Shown in pieces: positions 16,243 through 25,318 of a DNA stretch of 64,000 bases. This stretch comes from Myxococcales bacterium (lineage in GTDB: Bacteria > Myxococcota > Myxococcia > Myxococcales > Myxococcaceae), in NCBI GenBank assembly GCA_030681895.1, contig JAUXRI010000300.1:34784-98783 (forward strand). Direction: 5' to 3'. Each line of letters starts with the position of its first letter. Position 1 is the first letter of the stretch. The notes under the pieces were generated by a model. It was not told the DNA's origin and ran no database searches. It saw only the letters and a list, made by a program, of their open reading frames with translations. The position numbers and the translations under genes are program-made.

Positions 16243-17634
16243 TCAGACCCTCGACGCGACGAGTTCCTTGAACCGGGCCCCGATCGGATTTCCATCGAGC
16301 ACCAGCCGCGCGCGCTTCAGGGTCTTCGCCGACAACAAGGCCTCGGCGCCGGTCTGGTTGATGCGGTTCGACGCCAGCCACAACGACTCGAGGGTCGCCA
16401 GGTGCGAGGTGCGCGCGAGCAGAATCGCGCCGTCATTTCCGATGCGATTGGACGACAGCGACAGACGCGTGAGGCGCTTGAACCGAACGCGCGCGAGCAG
16501 CTCGGCGCCGTCGGGGCCCAGCTCGTTGTCCGACAGCGAGAGCCGCGCGAGCCCGGCGAACCAGCGCGCCTTCGTGAGCGCTTCGACGCCCGTCGAGGTG
16601 AGCGTATCGGACGTGAGCGAGAACTCCGTCAACGCAGGGAAGGCGTCGCTCCCGGCCAGTTGTGCCGCACCGTCGTCTCCGAGCACCTGCCCCGTGAAGC
16701 CGAGTGACGTGAGGCCCCGGAGCTTGCGGGTCGACGCCAGGCTCGTCAGGCCTTCCCGACCGAGCGGCACGAGCGCGCCTCGCGTGGAGCGAAAGTCGAG
16801 CGAACGAACCGTCGCCAGCCACGGCCACGACAACACACGCGCCACATCCACTCTCCGGCGACTGGCGAAGACGAGCGCACGGACCGGCTCGTTCGCGAGC
16901 GTCGCCTGCGCCGCATCCAGGGAGTCGACATCGAGCACCGTCACCGCATCGAGGAAGCCGCGCGCAAACGAGGCCGTGACAGCGTCGGCGGCGAGCGGGC
17001 CCAGCCACGTCGCTCCGTGCGAAGACAACAGGCTCACCTGCCGGGCTTCGAGCTCGAGCCGACGGCCGTCATCAAGATCGGGTCGCGTGAGTTCGCACTG
17101 CACCGCGATGAACTCTCCGCGCGGGTCGCCCTGCTCCATCAACCAATCGGCGTAGACCTGCCGGGGCCGGTCGTCGTCCGGAGCCTTGCGAATCGCGTCG
17201 AGCAACGAGGTGGCGCTCGGTGCCTCATGCTCGAAGGCGATGCGCCGTCGATCGGCCGCGCGTCGGTTCGCCCACTGCTCGCACCGCACCGCGTTCGCCA
17301 TCGGCGTCCACGCATCCCACCCGCGCAAGTCGCCGAACGCGCGATCAGGAGACACGAGCCCCGTCCTCGCGGTGCCCAGCCCGACGACGACTCCGGTGTC
17401 CGTCGCGACGCAGAGACACAAAGACGTGTGCTGCCGGCCGTCCTCCACGTCGCCGCCGTGCACGACGACGTATGGAAGGCGATCGCGCCGAAGCGATTCC
17501 GCGGCGGCCTTCACCTGCGTGGCGCTCAAGGTACGAGCCGTGCGTCGCCCGTTCACTTCACGGAGCCGCGCGTCGAGCCACGCCTCGTCTTCCTTCGTCC
17601 ACACGCAGCCCCTGCCCTCGCTCAACAGACTCAC
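16243..17634 (-). CDS. TIGR02996 repeat-companion domain plus leucine-rich repeat protein
   Basis: 463 residues. An N-terminal segment of about 150 residues with a GTARTGLV/WDAWTPMANAVR core is not recognised. Next comes a TIGR02996-type repeat-companion motif (LLDAIRKAPDDDRPRQVYADWLMEQGDPRGEFIAVQCEL, about 152-190; quoted in part here as LLDAIRK and YADWLMEQGDPRGEFI), common in Myxococcota and Planctomycetota. The C-terminal half consists of ribonuclease-inhibitor-type LRRs (LSLSDNELGPDGAELLARV, LSLSSNRIGNDGAILLART). LRRs mediate protein binding. The GTG start overlaps the stop of the kinase gene (GTGA), so the two are coupled and the LRR protein may be a partner or target of the kinase. Confidence 0.8.
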   Translation of the reverse strand: MSLLSEGRGCVWTKEDEAWLDARLREVNGRRTARTLSATQVKAAAESLRRDRLPYVVVHGGDVEDGRQHTSLCLCVATDTGVVVGLGTARTGLVSPDRAFGDLRGWDAWTPMANAVRCEQWANRRAADRRRIAFEHEAPSATSLLDAIRKAPDDDRPRQVYADWLMEQGDPRGEFIAVQCELTRPDLDDGRRLELEARQVSLLSSHGATWLGPLAADAVTASFARGFLDAVTVLDVDSLDAAQATLANEPVRALVFASRRRVDVARVLSWPWLATVRSLDFRSTRGALVPLGREGLTSLASTRKLRGLTSLGFTGQVLGDDGAAQLAGSDAFPALTEFSLTSDTLTSTGVEALTKARWFAGLARLSLSDNELGPDGAELLARVRFKRLTRLSLSSNRIGNDGAILLARTSHLATLESLWLASNRINQTGAEALLSAKTLKRARLVLDGNPIGARFKELVASRV

Positions 17635-20600
17635 CGTTGACCGGACAGGGCGCGCCGAATCGCGGCGTTCGCATGCGTCGCCGCCTCGCGTACGTCCGTG
17701 GCCTGCCGCACGTCTTGCGCCAGGGTCTGGAGCAGCGGCACCACCTGCAGCCCGCCGACCTTCGACAACGCGCTCGCGAGCAGCTTGCGCTCCTCGTTGA
17801 AGCGCCCGCGGTTCATCATCGGCGGCTTCTCGAGCACCACCTTCTGCAGCGCTGCGATGCCCACGGGCTCGCCCCGGAGCGCGACGGCCTCGAAGAGCGC
17901 CTCCTTCTCGGTGCCGGGACGCTCAGAGAACTGCGGGCTGCCGAGCAGATCGACGAGCACCTGGTTCGCCTCGCGCACCTGCGTTCGCGCGAGCGCGTCG
18001 ATCACGGCAAGGCGCAGCTGCGGCGCGGGATCTCGGAGCGTCTTCGAGAGGAACGCCATCGCGTCGCCAGACCCCAGCCTCGCGACGGCGTCGAGCATTC
18101 GTGCGCGCGAGCGGCCCTGCGCCCTCGGCCACAGCTCGTGCACGACGGCCATGGTGTGGTGATCGCGCGCCCGCGCCAGCACGGCGACCAGCTCCACCGC
18201 GCGCGCCTCGTTCGCCTCTTTCGCCATCGCGACGAAGGGCAAGGGATCGGTCCGCGCGAGCACCGCGAAGGCGTCGAAGAGGGCGGCCTGGCTCGGCTCG
18301 TTCGTCACGAGATCGAGCAGGCGAAGCATCGACGGCACCTGCCCCGGCTCGAGCAATGACAACAGGCGCGCGAACTCGCGGGGGTCTCTCGGCGGCCCGT
18401 CGTTGAGCACCTGCGTGAGGAGCGCGACGCACTCGTCATCCGAGAGATGCGCGACGAGATCACGCGCGAGGCTGACCTCGAGCACGTCGTCCTGTGCGCC
18501 GCCGACGGCCTTCAACGTGCGAATGAAACCGTTGAGCGTGGCCAGCTCGTCCTGCATCAGCAGCGTGTCGATGACGGGCAACAACAACGGCAAGATTCGC
18601 TCTCGCGACTCGAGGCCGGTCGACACCAGCGACTGCATCAACGCCGCGAGCGGCTTCCAGACCTCGTCGCCGCTCTCGACGAGCTTCTTCACTGTGCCGG
18701 CCTGGGGCGTCCACCCGACCAGGGCGTACTCGCTGCCCGGGAAGAGCCCTTCGGCGCGCACCGGCTCGGCGTCGTTGAGTGCACGCTCGAGCGCTGCCAC
18801 AGAGAGCCCATCGAGCCGAAGCCGCAGGGTGCCTCGCATCATCTTCGCGATCTGCTCGGCCGTCGCCGGCGTGTGCCCGGGGCGGGGAGCGCGCAGGCCC
18901 CACCACGCCATCGAGGTGAAGACGATGCGCGTCGGCACCGAGGGCGCCAGCATCGGCAGCTCGCCACGACCGAGCGACTCGTCGAGCCCGCGGCTCAGCT
19001 CACTCGACAGCTCGTAGCCCAGCACCATGCGGCGCCAGACGGCCGGCCCTGACTCGGCTTCTGCGAGGGCGGAGCGAATGACGCTCACCGGTGTCTGTCG
19101 CAACAGGCTGCGCTCGTCGGCGCTGAGCTGATCAGGCGCGGCCAGGGCCAGCGGGTGCACCTGAATCATGCCGACCGAGGTCGAGACGGCGAGGTGCGCG
19201 ACGTCGCGCAGGCGCCCCGGCGGAAGACCGAGATCGAGCGCCATGGCGGTCGCCGTGAACGCGGCGTTGGCGGCCTGGGCGGCGAGGCTCTCGGTGCCGT
19301 CGAATTGGCCCGTCACGCCGAGCAGGCGCCGGCCGGGCCGCTGCGCCTCTGCCACGACGACGTCAGCCAGCTGCAGCGCGCCGAAGGTGTCGAACGAGCG
19401 GCCACGCGACGCGGCCTCGATGAACTGCGCGATGCCGGTGACGACCCGCTTCCAGGCGTCGAGCGGGTTGGCGGGCCGGGCCACGCCTCGGGCGGCGTCG
19501 GGCCGGAAGACGAGCCGCAACGAGGTGAGCGCGTCGAGCCCTGCGGGCTGGCCCGTGCGGAGGAAGCGCACCAGCAACTCGACGTCGGACGCCGTCGGCG
19601 CGCGGAGCAGCACCAGGCCCTCGAGCCCACGCACCGACAACAGGCGCGCCAGCTCGGCGCCGAAGTCATCGTCGCCGAGGGCCGGCTCGATGCGCACGCC
19701 ATTCACGGTCAAGGCAGCGTCGACGACGGCCAGCGTCACCGCGCCGCGCGCACGGAACAGCTCGGCCAGCGAACGTTCGAGCAGCCTGCCCAGCCGCTCG
19801 AGCGTGATGTGGCCAACGTCGAAGAACGGAGCGAGCCGCGCGGCCCACGACAGGACCGTGAGCGCGCGCAGATCGTGAGAGGCCTGCCCTTGCAGTTGGA
19901 GGAGCAGCCGCCCCGGTCTCGGACGACTCAGCGGCCGCTCGATCTCGTCGGTCAGCGGCTTGCCGAGGCCGGACTCGAACACGCGAGCTTCGTCGACGAA
20001 CTCGAGCATCGCCTCGGGCGACAGCGACGGGCCGGTCGGAGTCTCGACGTTCGCGCCGAGATCGGCGGTGCCACCTTCGACGATCGCGCACAGAGCCCGT
20101 TCCAGCGCCTCGGCGTTTTCGAAGCGCGCGGCCGGATCTTTCGCGAGGCAGCGCTGAACCACCGCCTCGAGCTCCTCGGGCACGCTGGGCGCGAAGAGGC
20201 GAATCGACGGCGGCGGCGTGTGCATGTGCGCGTAGATGACGCGCGGCAGCTCGGGGCCTTCGAACGGCATCACGCCCGCCAGCATGCGGAAGAGCAAGAC
20301 GCCGAACGCGTAGAGGTCGGCGCGGTGGTCGACGATGAGCCCGGCGATCTGCTCGGGCGCGCAATACATCGCGGTGCCCACCAGCATGCCGGAGCTCGTG
20401 AGCTGGGTGAGCTGCTCGAGGCCGCGAGCGATGCCGAAGTCGATCAAGACGAGCCGCTCGGTCTCGGTGTCTCGACCGACGAGTACACAGTTGTCGGCCT
20501 TGATGTCGCGGTGGAGGATCTTCTTCGAGTGCACGTACCCCAGCGCCGCGCAGAGCTGCCGGGCGAGCGTCACCGCACGTTCCCACTCGAGGCGTGGGTG

Positions 20601-20912
20601 GAGCTGGAGGTGATCTTTCAGCTCGACGCCGTCAAGGTGCTCCATGACGAGGAAGAGACCGTTGTCGTCTTCCCCTCCATCGATGGCGCGGACGATGTTG
20701 GGGTGCTCCAACGTCAGGGCGGTGGTGATCTCGCGGCCGAACCGCACCCGGTTCACCTTGTCGATGTCACCGCCCTTGAAGCGCAGCCGCTTGACGGCCA
20801 CGCGCTCGTTCGTCTCGAGATCGAGCGCGCGGTAGACCTCGCCCATCCCGCCCTGGCCAAGCAGGGACTCGAGGCGATAGCGCTGGGAAACGAGCAGATG
20901 GTCGGACGGCAC
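17631..20912 (-). CDS. Ser/Thr protein kinase with C-terminal HEAT-like repeats
   Basis: 1093 residues. The kinase domain (about 11-275) is complete: Gly loop LGQGGMGEV, Lys41 in AVKRL, catalytic HRDIKADN at 134-141, DFG at 158-160 and APE at 185-187. No membrane helix follows, so it is cytosolic. Residues about 330-700 include a conserved helical block (GVTGQFDGTESLAAQAAN ... LGLPPGRLRDVAHLAV ... QTPVSVIRSAL) resembling a degenerate HD-GYP-like region, with no HD pair seen. The last 350 or so residues look like HEAT/ARM repeats (ILPLLLPVIDTLLMQD, LRLAVIDALARTQVREA). It sits in a minus-strand run downstream of a VWA-kinase-PP2C triad and overlaps the LRR gene. Confidence 0.9.
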   Translation of the reverse strand: MPSDHLLVSQRYRLESLLGQGGMGEVYRALDLETNERVAVKRLRFKGGDIDKVNRVRFGREITTALTLEHPNIVRAIDGGEDDNGLFLVMEHLDGVELKDHLQLHPRLEWERAVTLARQLCAALGYVHSKKILHRDIKADNCVLVGRDTETERLVLIDFGIARGLEQLTQLTSSGMLVGTAMYCAPEQIAGLIVDHRADLYAFGVLLFRMLAGVMPFEGPELPRVIYAHMHTPPPSIRLFAPSVPEELEAVVQRCLAKDPAARFENAEALERALCAIVEGGTADLGANVETPTGPSLSPEAMLEFVDEARVFESGLGKPLTDEIERPLSRPRPGRLLLQLQGQASHDLRALTVLSWAARLAPFFDVGHITLERLGRLLERSLAELFRARGAVTLAVVDAALTVNGVRIEPALGDDDFGAELARLLSVRGLEGLVLLRAPTASDVELLVRFLRTGQPAGLDALTSLRLVFRPDAARGVARPANPLDAWKRVVTGIAQFIEAASRGRSFDTFGALQLADVVVAEAQRPGRRLLGVTGQFDGTESLAAQAANAAFTATAMALDLGLPPGRLRDVAHLAVSTSVGMIQVHPLALAAPDQLSADERSLLRQTPVSVIRSALAEAESGPAVWRRMVLGYELSSELSRGLDESLGRGELPMLAPSVPTRIVFTSMAWWGLRAPRPGHTPATAEQIAKMMRGTLRLRLDGLSVAALERALNDAEPVRAEGLFPGSEYALVGWTPQAGTVKKLVESGDEVWKPLAALMQSLVSTGLESRERILPLLLPVIDTLLMQDELATLNGFIRTLKAVGGAQDDVLEVSLARDLVAHLSDDECVALLTQVLNDGPPRDPREFARLLSLLEPGQVPSMLRLLDLVTNEPSQAALFDAFAVLARTDPLPFVAMAKEANEARAVELVAVLARARDHHTMAVVHELWPRAQGRSRARMLDAVARLGSGDAMAFLSKTLRDPAPQLRLAVIDALARTQVREANQVLVDLLGSPQFSERPGTEKEALFEAVALRGEPVGIAALQKVVLEKPPMMNRGRFNEERKLLASALSKVGGLQVVPLLQTLAQDVRQATDVREAATHANAAIRRALSGQR

Positions 20913-20958
20913 GAGGGCGCTGAGAAGACCACGCGCGCCGCGCGATCACGAGGCTGTT

Positions 20959-21750
20959 TCAGGGCGTGAAGAAGCCCGCGTTCACGCCAGGAGCGACCTT
21001 CCCCTGGCTCGCGCGAATGGCCGACTTCGAGACGAGCTGGAACGTCTTGCGAAGGCCCGACGGCGTCGCGTCGCGCTGCACGTGCACGCACCCGGCCGGC
21101 ACGCCCATCGCCGCCGCGATCAGCTCGAACTGGGTGTCTTTGCCCACGCCGACGAAAGCGAGCGTGAAGAGCTCGCTGGCCAGCAGATCCTTCGACAGCT
21201 TCGCGCAGGTGGGGCTGGTGCGGGTGCTGCCGACGTCTTCGCCATCAGTGACGACGACGACGACGCTCCGGGTGGGCGTGCCGCCGTCACGCAGCCGCTG
21301 GGCGTAGGCGACGTTGGCGGTCAGCGCGTCACACCAGGTGTCGTAGAGCCGCGTCGCACCGCCCGCGCGGTAGTTCTTCGCGTCGAGGCGCGTCGAGTCT
21401 TCCACCGGCACGTACGAGTGCAGCACCTTCTGATCGCCGTTGAAGGTCCACAGCGCGAGCAGCACCGAGTCCTTCTCCTTCGCGCCACCGAACGCGTCGA
21501 GCAGCGCGTTCTGCCCGTCACGCACGGCCTGCTCGAGGCCGCGATCAGCGATCGAGCCGCTCGCGTCGATGAGCAGCGTCACCAGCGTCACGTCACTCGC
21601 GGTGATGTCTTCGAGCGCCTTGCCCGCGGCGCCGGCGAGCACGATGCCACCGAGGTTGCCGGTGATGAGGGTGGAGGTCTGCGCGCTCAGGACGCCGGTC
21701 GCGACCGCGCTGGTGAGGTTCTTCGTCACGTCATCGTCGTTGCTGGACAT
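20959..21750 (-). CDS. Von Willebrand factor A (VWA) domain protein, TerY/YegL-like
   Basis: 263 residues. The MIDAS metal site is present: DASGS at 62-66, a downstream Thr in GGATRLYD, and the VTDGED Asp. The protein is little more than a VWA domain with a short Ala/Thr-rich N-terminus and a Lys/Gly tail, and has no signal peptide. Small cytosolic VWA proteins of this kind occur with a PP2C phosphatase and an atypical kinase in TerY-P triads and in the E. coli yegI-yegK-yegL group. The same three partners are present here on the same strand. GGAG lies just before the ATG. Confidence 0.85.
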   Translation of the reverse strand: MSSNDDDVTKNLTSAVATGVLSAQTSTLITGNLGGIVLAGAAGKALEDITASDVTLVTLLIDASGSIADRGLEQAVRDGQNALLDAFGGAKEKDSVLLALWTFNGDQKVLHSYVPVEDSTRLDAKNYRAGGATRLYDTWCDALTANVAYAQRLRDGGTPTRSVVVVVTDGEDVGSTRTSPTCAKLSKDLLASELFTLAFVGVGKDTQFELIAAAMGVPAGCVHVQRDATPSGLRKTFQLVSKSAIRASQGKVAPGVNAGFFTP

Positions 21751-21806
21751 GGAGGTCTCCTGCCCGGCGCATTGCCGGTTCTTGTGAAGGGTGGACTGAT
21801 GGGGTG

Positions 21807-21826
21807 GGTCAGCTCAGGTCAGCTCA
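21807..21826. repeat. Two tandem copies of a 10-bp unit at the nicotinamidase stop codon
   Basis: The unit ggtcagctca occurs twice without a gap. The stop codon of the nicotinamidase gene (21824-21826, minus strand) is in the second copy, and the first lies in the 73-bp spacer before the VWA gene. It could be slipped-strand duplication. No function is evident. Confidence 0.7.
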
Positions 21827-22792
21827 GATCGTGACGGGGTCGGACGTCTTCACGACCTTCATGCCGGCCTTCTTCCACTTCTCGAGCGCCTCGGTGGCGA
21901 TGCGCGGGAAGTCGAGGTGCGACGGGAGCGGCGAGATCGGCGGCGCAGGCACCGGGCTCATCGCGTCTTCGAGGATCCAGATCTTCTCGGCGAGCTTCGG
22001 GTCGGACTGCATCACGTGCTCTTGAATGTCGTTGAGCGTCGAGAGCACGCAGTGGCTCTTCGCCTGCCCGAACACGTAGACGCGGTCGTATTCCATCAGC
22101 ATCTTGAAGAAGGGCGTGTTGAACGAGCCCACCACCTGGCCGCCCAACTCGGTCACCTCGGGCGACATGACGGAGTAGTTCTCGGTCATCGCGTGCGTGC
22201 CCTTGGTCTCGAAGTGCGTCTGGTGTTTGCGCGCGGCGGCGTGGAACAGCGACGCCTCCATCATCGACGGCACCAGCGCGTGCGACAGCCCGCCGAGCAG
22301 CGTGTGGTACGGCCACACCGTCAGCACGTACTTGCCGCTCGCCTCGAGGCGCTTGACGTACTCGAGCGACTCCTTCGGGTGCGCCACCGCCGTCCATTTT
22401 CCGGCGCGCACCTCTTCATGGAAGATCGGCGTCAGCGGCGCGGGGTGTTTGCCCTTCGCGTCGATCCACCACGCGGGGTGGAAGATCTGGAACATGCGGT
22501 GCGTGTCCATCGAGAAGAACAGCGACGTCACCTTGTCGAGGTTCCGGTACAGCCACTCGACGGTGCGCTGGGTGTCTTCGACGGCGCCGGGCACGAAGAG
22601 CGACGCGCCAGGCGTGCAGAAGCCGACCTGCACGTCGATGCCGAACGCCGCGATGCGGAACTTGTCGGCGCCCGAGGGCTTGATGCCGTGCTTCTGCGCG
22701 TACGCCTCTCCGGCGTCGGCCACGAGGCCCGCGCGCTCCATGAACAGCTGGGGAACCTGCTTCGACTCGTAGAAATCGGGCAACGGCAACAT
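21824..22792 (-). CDS. pncA: Nicotinamidase-like cysteine hydrolase (isochorismatase fold)
   Basis: Converts nicotinamide to nicotinate, the first step of NAD salvage. 322 residues, longer than the usual 180-220, with an N-terminal extension. Catalytic residues fit the family: Asp53 (GIDVQVGF), Lys197 (ETKGTHAMTENYSVMSP) and nucleophile Cys248 (AKSHCVLST). Metal ligands are Asp96 and His98 (MDTHRMFQIFH), with His105 as possible third ligand at wider spacing than usual. The WPYH motif (160-163) is also typical. AGGAG precedes the ATG. The gene lies between the atypical kinase and the VWA gene in a tight run that begins with nicotinate phosphoribosyltransferase, which uses its product. The long form could have another amide substrate. 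Confidence 0.8.
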   Translation of the reverse strand: MLPLPDFYESKQVPQLFMERAGLVADAGEAYAQKHGIKPSGADKFRIAAFGIDVQVGFCTPGASLFVPGAVEDTQRTVEWLYRNLDKVTSLFFSMDTHRMFQIFHPAWWIDAKGKHPAPLTPIFHEEVRAGKWTAVAHPKESLEYVKRLEASGKYVLTVWPYHTLLGGLSHALVPSMMEASLFHAAARKHQTHFETKGTHAMTENYSVMSPEVTELGGQVVGSFNTPFFKMLMEYDRVYVFGQAKSHCVLSTLNDIQEHVMQSDPKLAEKIWILEDAMSPVPAPPISPLPSHLDFPRIATEALEKWKKAGMKVVKTSDPVTI

Positions 22793-22814
22793 GGGGCCTC
22801 CTGTTCGACTGCGT

Positions 22815-24599
22815 TCACGACAACGACAGCTGCACCAACTCCTTCGACGTGACGACGACGAGGCTCCCGTCGGACTGCGGGAGGAGCTCGTCTTGAGCGC
22901 TCACGAATGGCTGGGTGTCGGCGAAGCACGCGGCTTCGACCAGCACGCCTGAGTCGAGCTTCATCGCGAGCAGCCCGTCATCGGAGCCGATCACCACACG
23001 GCCGCCGAGCAGCGCGGCGTGACCGCTGCGACCGCCGACGCTCGTGCCGACCACCGCGCCGTCTTCCGAGATGAGCCAGCGATGCACGACGTCTTTGCCG
23101 TTCACTTCGGCGGTGACGCTCAAGAGCCCGTGCCGCGCATCGAACACCGCGTCGGCGGAGATCACCCTGCCCGTCCACCGGATGCCTGAGAGCTGCTTCA
23201 CGCCCGCGCGGCCGCTGCGCAGCAGGAAGGCCACCGTGACGCCGCCTGCCCGATAGAAACCCAGGCCGAGGCGCTCCCCGGTCCACAACCAGGTCTGGCC
23301 TTCGAGCACCTGCCCGACACGCGTCCCGGTGCCCTGCTCGATCAACCACTCGTTCTCGGTGCGGTAGGTGACGGCGGTCGCGGTCGCGAAGGTCGGCTCC
23401 GAGGCACGGACGCCGGTCTGCGCGCGCTCGACGAGTTTGCCGTGTTCATGACGCTCCATCGCGCCGCGTGACGACACCACCCAGGTCGACGCGCCGGCGA
23501 GCCCGATGCGCTCCTGCGGGAGCAAGGGCCGATTGAGCACCACCGCACCGTCTTCACGTCGCACGACGCCCTGCTCTTCGAAGACGTACTTCACGCCGCC
23601 TTGCATCGACGCCGCGAGCACCCGCCCACTCGTCTCGAAGAGGATCTTCGCGGTGCAGCGGCCCTTCACGCGAACGGCAGGCTTCGTCGCGAGCGGACCC
23701 AGCGCATGACACGTCGGACAGACCGGCCGCGCATGCGTGACCCCGCACGAGCACGTCGACCACGACTGCTGGAGCACGCGCTTCGTCGGCGCCTCGCGCA
23801 CGTCCTTCTCGAACGTCTGCGAGAACCAGTGGAGCGCGTCGTCGGACAACGTCTTCCACGAGGCAGCGACGCGCGGGAGCACGACGTCGTCCTTCATCAC
23901 CGGGTGCCGCGCCTCGGCGCGCCGGAGCATCGTGCTCAACTTCGCGTGTGTTCCGCCGAACGGATGCACGTACAGCAGCGACGAGAACAGCATCACCGCG
24001 AACGCGTACCAGTCGGTGCCTTCGTCGAAGCGCGGGCTGTTCGAGAGGTCGACGCCGTAGAGGCGCGGGTCGAGGAACCGCTCGTGCCCGACGGCGCAGG
24101 ACAAGCCCGAGAACTGCATCGAGTCGGCGTCGATGAGGAACACCCGCTGGGAGCCGGGCTGCACAAGCACGTTGCCATCGTTCAGATCGCCGACGATGAC
24201 CTGGTGTGCGTGGAGCGACTGCACCGTCTGCTCCAACTCGCGGAACATCGTCATCACGACGTCGTTCGAGATCGTGTTCTCGCGGAACTTGCGCTGCGCC
24301 AGCCGGCCCGCGTCCTCGACGTCCGACAGCGCCTGCATCACGAAGCCGATCACATCACCGCGCTGATCCTTCACGAGCTCGAGCGGTCCGAGCACGTTGG
24401 CAGGCAAGGCCTTCGGAAAGAGCGCGAGCTTCTCGAGCTTCACTGCGCGCACCCGGGCCTCTGCAGCGTTCGCCGGATCGACGGGATGGAAGACCTTCAC
24501 CGCGCGATCCCTCCAGCGAAAGACGCGCGCCTCGCCGCCTTCACCGAGCAGGTCGCTGTCCTTCAGGCGCACGCGCGTGTTGGCGACGTAGACGTCCAT
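22815..24599 (-). CDS. Atypical protein kinase with zinc ribbon (YegI/TerY-P-type), C-terminal beta-propeller-like region
   Basis: 594 residues. The kinase domain has a Gly-rich loop (LGEGGEARVF, 18-27), Lys35, a catalytic loop VGDLNDGN in place of HRDxxxxN (Asp138, Asn143), and IDADS in place of DFG (Asp157). Metal- and phosphate-binding residues are therefore kept although the signatures differ. This GDLN/IDxDS style is the one I associate with kinases of TerY-P triads and E. coli YegI. A zinc ribbon follows at 283-297 (CSC-x8-CPTC). The rest (about 310-594) is beta-rich and resembles a degenerate propeller. The gene begins two bases after the PP2C stop, with its Shine-Dalgarno inside the PP2C gene. 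Confidence 0.85.
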   Translation of the reverse strand: MDVYVANTRVRLKDSDLLGEGGEARVFRWRDRAVKVFHPVDPANAAEARVRAVKLEKLALFPKALPANVLGPLELVKDQRGDVIGFVMQALSDVEDAGRLAQRKFRENTISNDVVMTMFRELEQTVQSLHAHQVIVGDLNDGNVLVQPGSQRVFLIDADSMQFSGLSCAVGHERFLDPRLYGVDLSNSPRFDEGTDWYAFAVMLFSSLLYVHPFGGTHAKLSTMLRRAEARHPVMKDDVVLPRVAASWKTLSDDALHWFSQTFEKDVREAPTKRVLQQSWSTCSCGVTHARPVCPTCHALGPLATKPAVRVKGRCTAKILFETSGRVLAASMQGGVKYVFEEQGVVRREDGAVVLNRPLLPQERIGLAGASTWVVSSRGAMERHEHGKLVERAQTGVRASEPTFATATAVTYRTENEWLIEQGTGTRVGQVLEGQTWLWTGERLGLGFYRAGGVTVAFLLRSGRAGVKQLSGIRWTGRVISADAVFDARHGLLSVTAEVNGKDVVHRWLISEDGAVVGTSVGGRSGHAALLGGRVVIGSDDGLLAMKLDSGVLVEAACFADTQPFVSAQDELLPQSDGSLVVVTSKELVQLSLS

Positions 24600-24601
24600 G
24601 G

Positions 24602-25318
24602 CTACAGCTCCCGCGTGTCGAGGACGGCGAGGGTGGTGTCGTCGGTGAAGCGCTCCGTTTCGTTGAGCACGTTGAGGCGCCGCTGCAGGTGCACAGGGTT
24701 GGTCCAGACGTGCGGCTCGTCGAGCAACGCGCGCAGTCCATCGGGAGCACGCGAGAGCCAGCCGTCGACGCCATCGGTCGCGAGCGCCACCCGCCGCGCT
24801 GGTCCCAGGTGATGCACGCGCGCGGGCACCGACTTCCCCGTGAGCCGATAACCCACGTACGCCGGCGCGTTGTCGTCGCCTGAGTCGAGCCGGGTCAGCT
24901 GCCCGTCGACGAAGACCGCGCCATCACCCGAGCCGAACACCACGCACTCCGGGCCCCGCTGCACGGCGCACAAGACGGTGAACAACCCGTACTGCTCGAG
25001 CACCGCCGTCGCGTCGTCGACCTCGACCGAACGCACGAGGCGGTCGAGCCACGAGGTGAGGTGCTCCATCGCGACCGTGGGGAGTTCAGGCAACGCAACG
25101 TGCTCGAGCGCCACCGTCATCATCGCCAGCGCACGCGCACCGAGCCGGGCGCCGACCTCCGAGAAGGGCTGGCTCGAGCAGCCATCCGTCACCACCGCCA
25201 CCGTCGTCTCACCGCGAGAGGAGACGAAGACGCCGTCCTGGTTGTTGCGGCCGAGGCGCACGTGCTCTCGCCCGATCAGGCTCGCGGTCCGCGTGGTCGT
25301 GTGGTGACGGGAACTCAT
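24602..25318 (-). CDS. PP2C-family Ser/Thr protein phosphatase
   Basis: 238 residues, a compact single-domain PP2C. Metal-binding motifs are in order: NQD (26-28), VTDG (Asp45), FGSGDG (about 129-133), ATDG (Asp182) and FTDDTT (Asp226-227). It would remove phosphates placed by the kinase encoded two bases downstream. The ATG overlaps the stop of the nicotinate phosphoribosyltransferase gene in an ATGA arrangement, so the phosphatase is translationally coupled to NAD salvage. E. coli YegK is the analogous member of the YegI/K/L group. Confidence 0.9.
   Translation of the reverse strand: MSSRHHTTTRTASLIGREHVRLGRNNQDGVFVSSRGETTVAVVTDGCSSQPFSEVGARLGARALAMMTVALEHVALPELPTVAMEHLTSWLDRLVRSVEVDDATAVLEQYGLFTVLCAVQRGPECVVFGSGDGAVFVDGQLTRLDSGDDNAPAYVGYRLTGKSVPARVHHLGPARRVALATDGVDGWLSRAPDGLRALLDEPHVWTNPVHLQRRLNVLNETERFTDDTTLAVLDTREL

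Noticed and set aside
19155..20969. A 604-codon plus-strand frame opposite the kinase gene
   Set aside because: Shadow of the complete kinase domain; no motif, strong His/Arg/Glu bias.
21251..21272. GAC trinucleotide tract as a microsatellite
   Set aside because: It lies in the VWA gene coding for a Val run next to the MIDAS Asp and is ordinary codon usage in GC-rich DNA.
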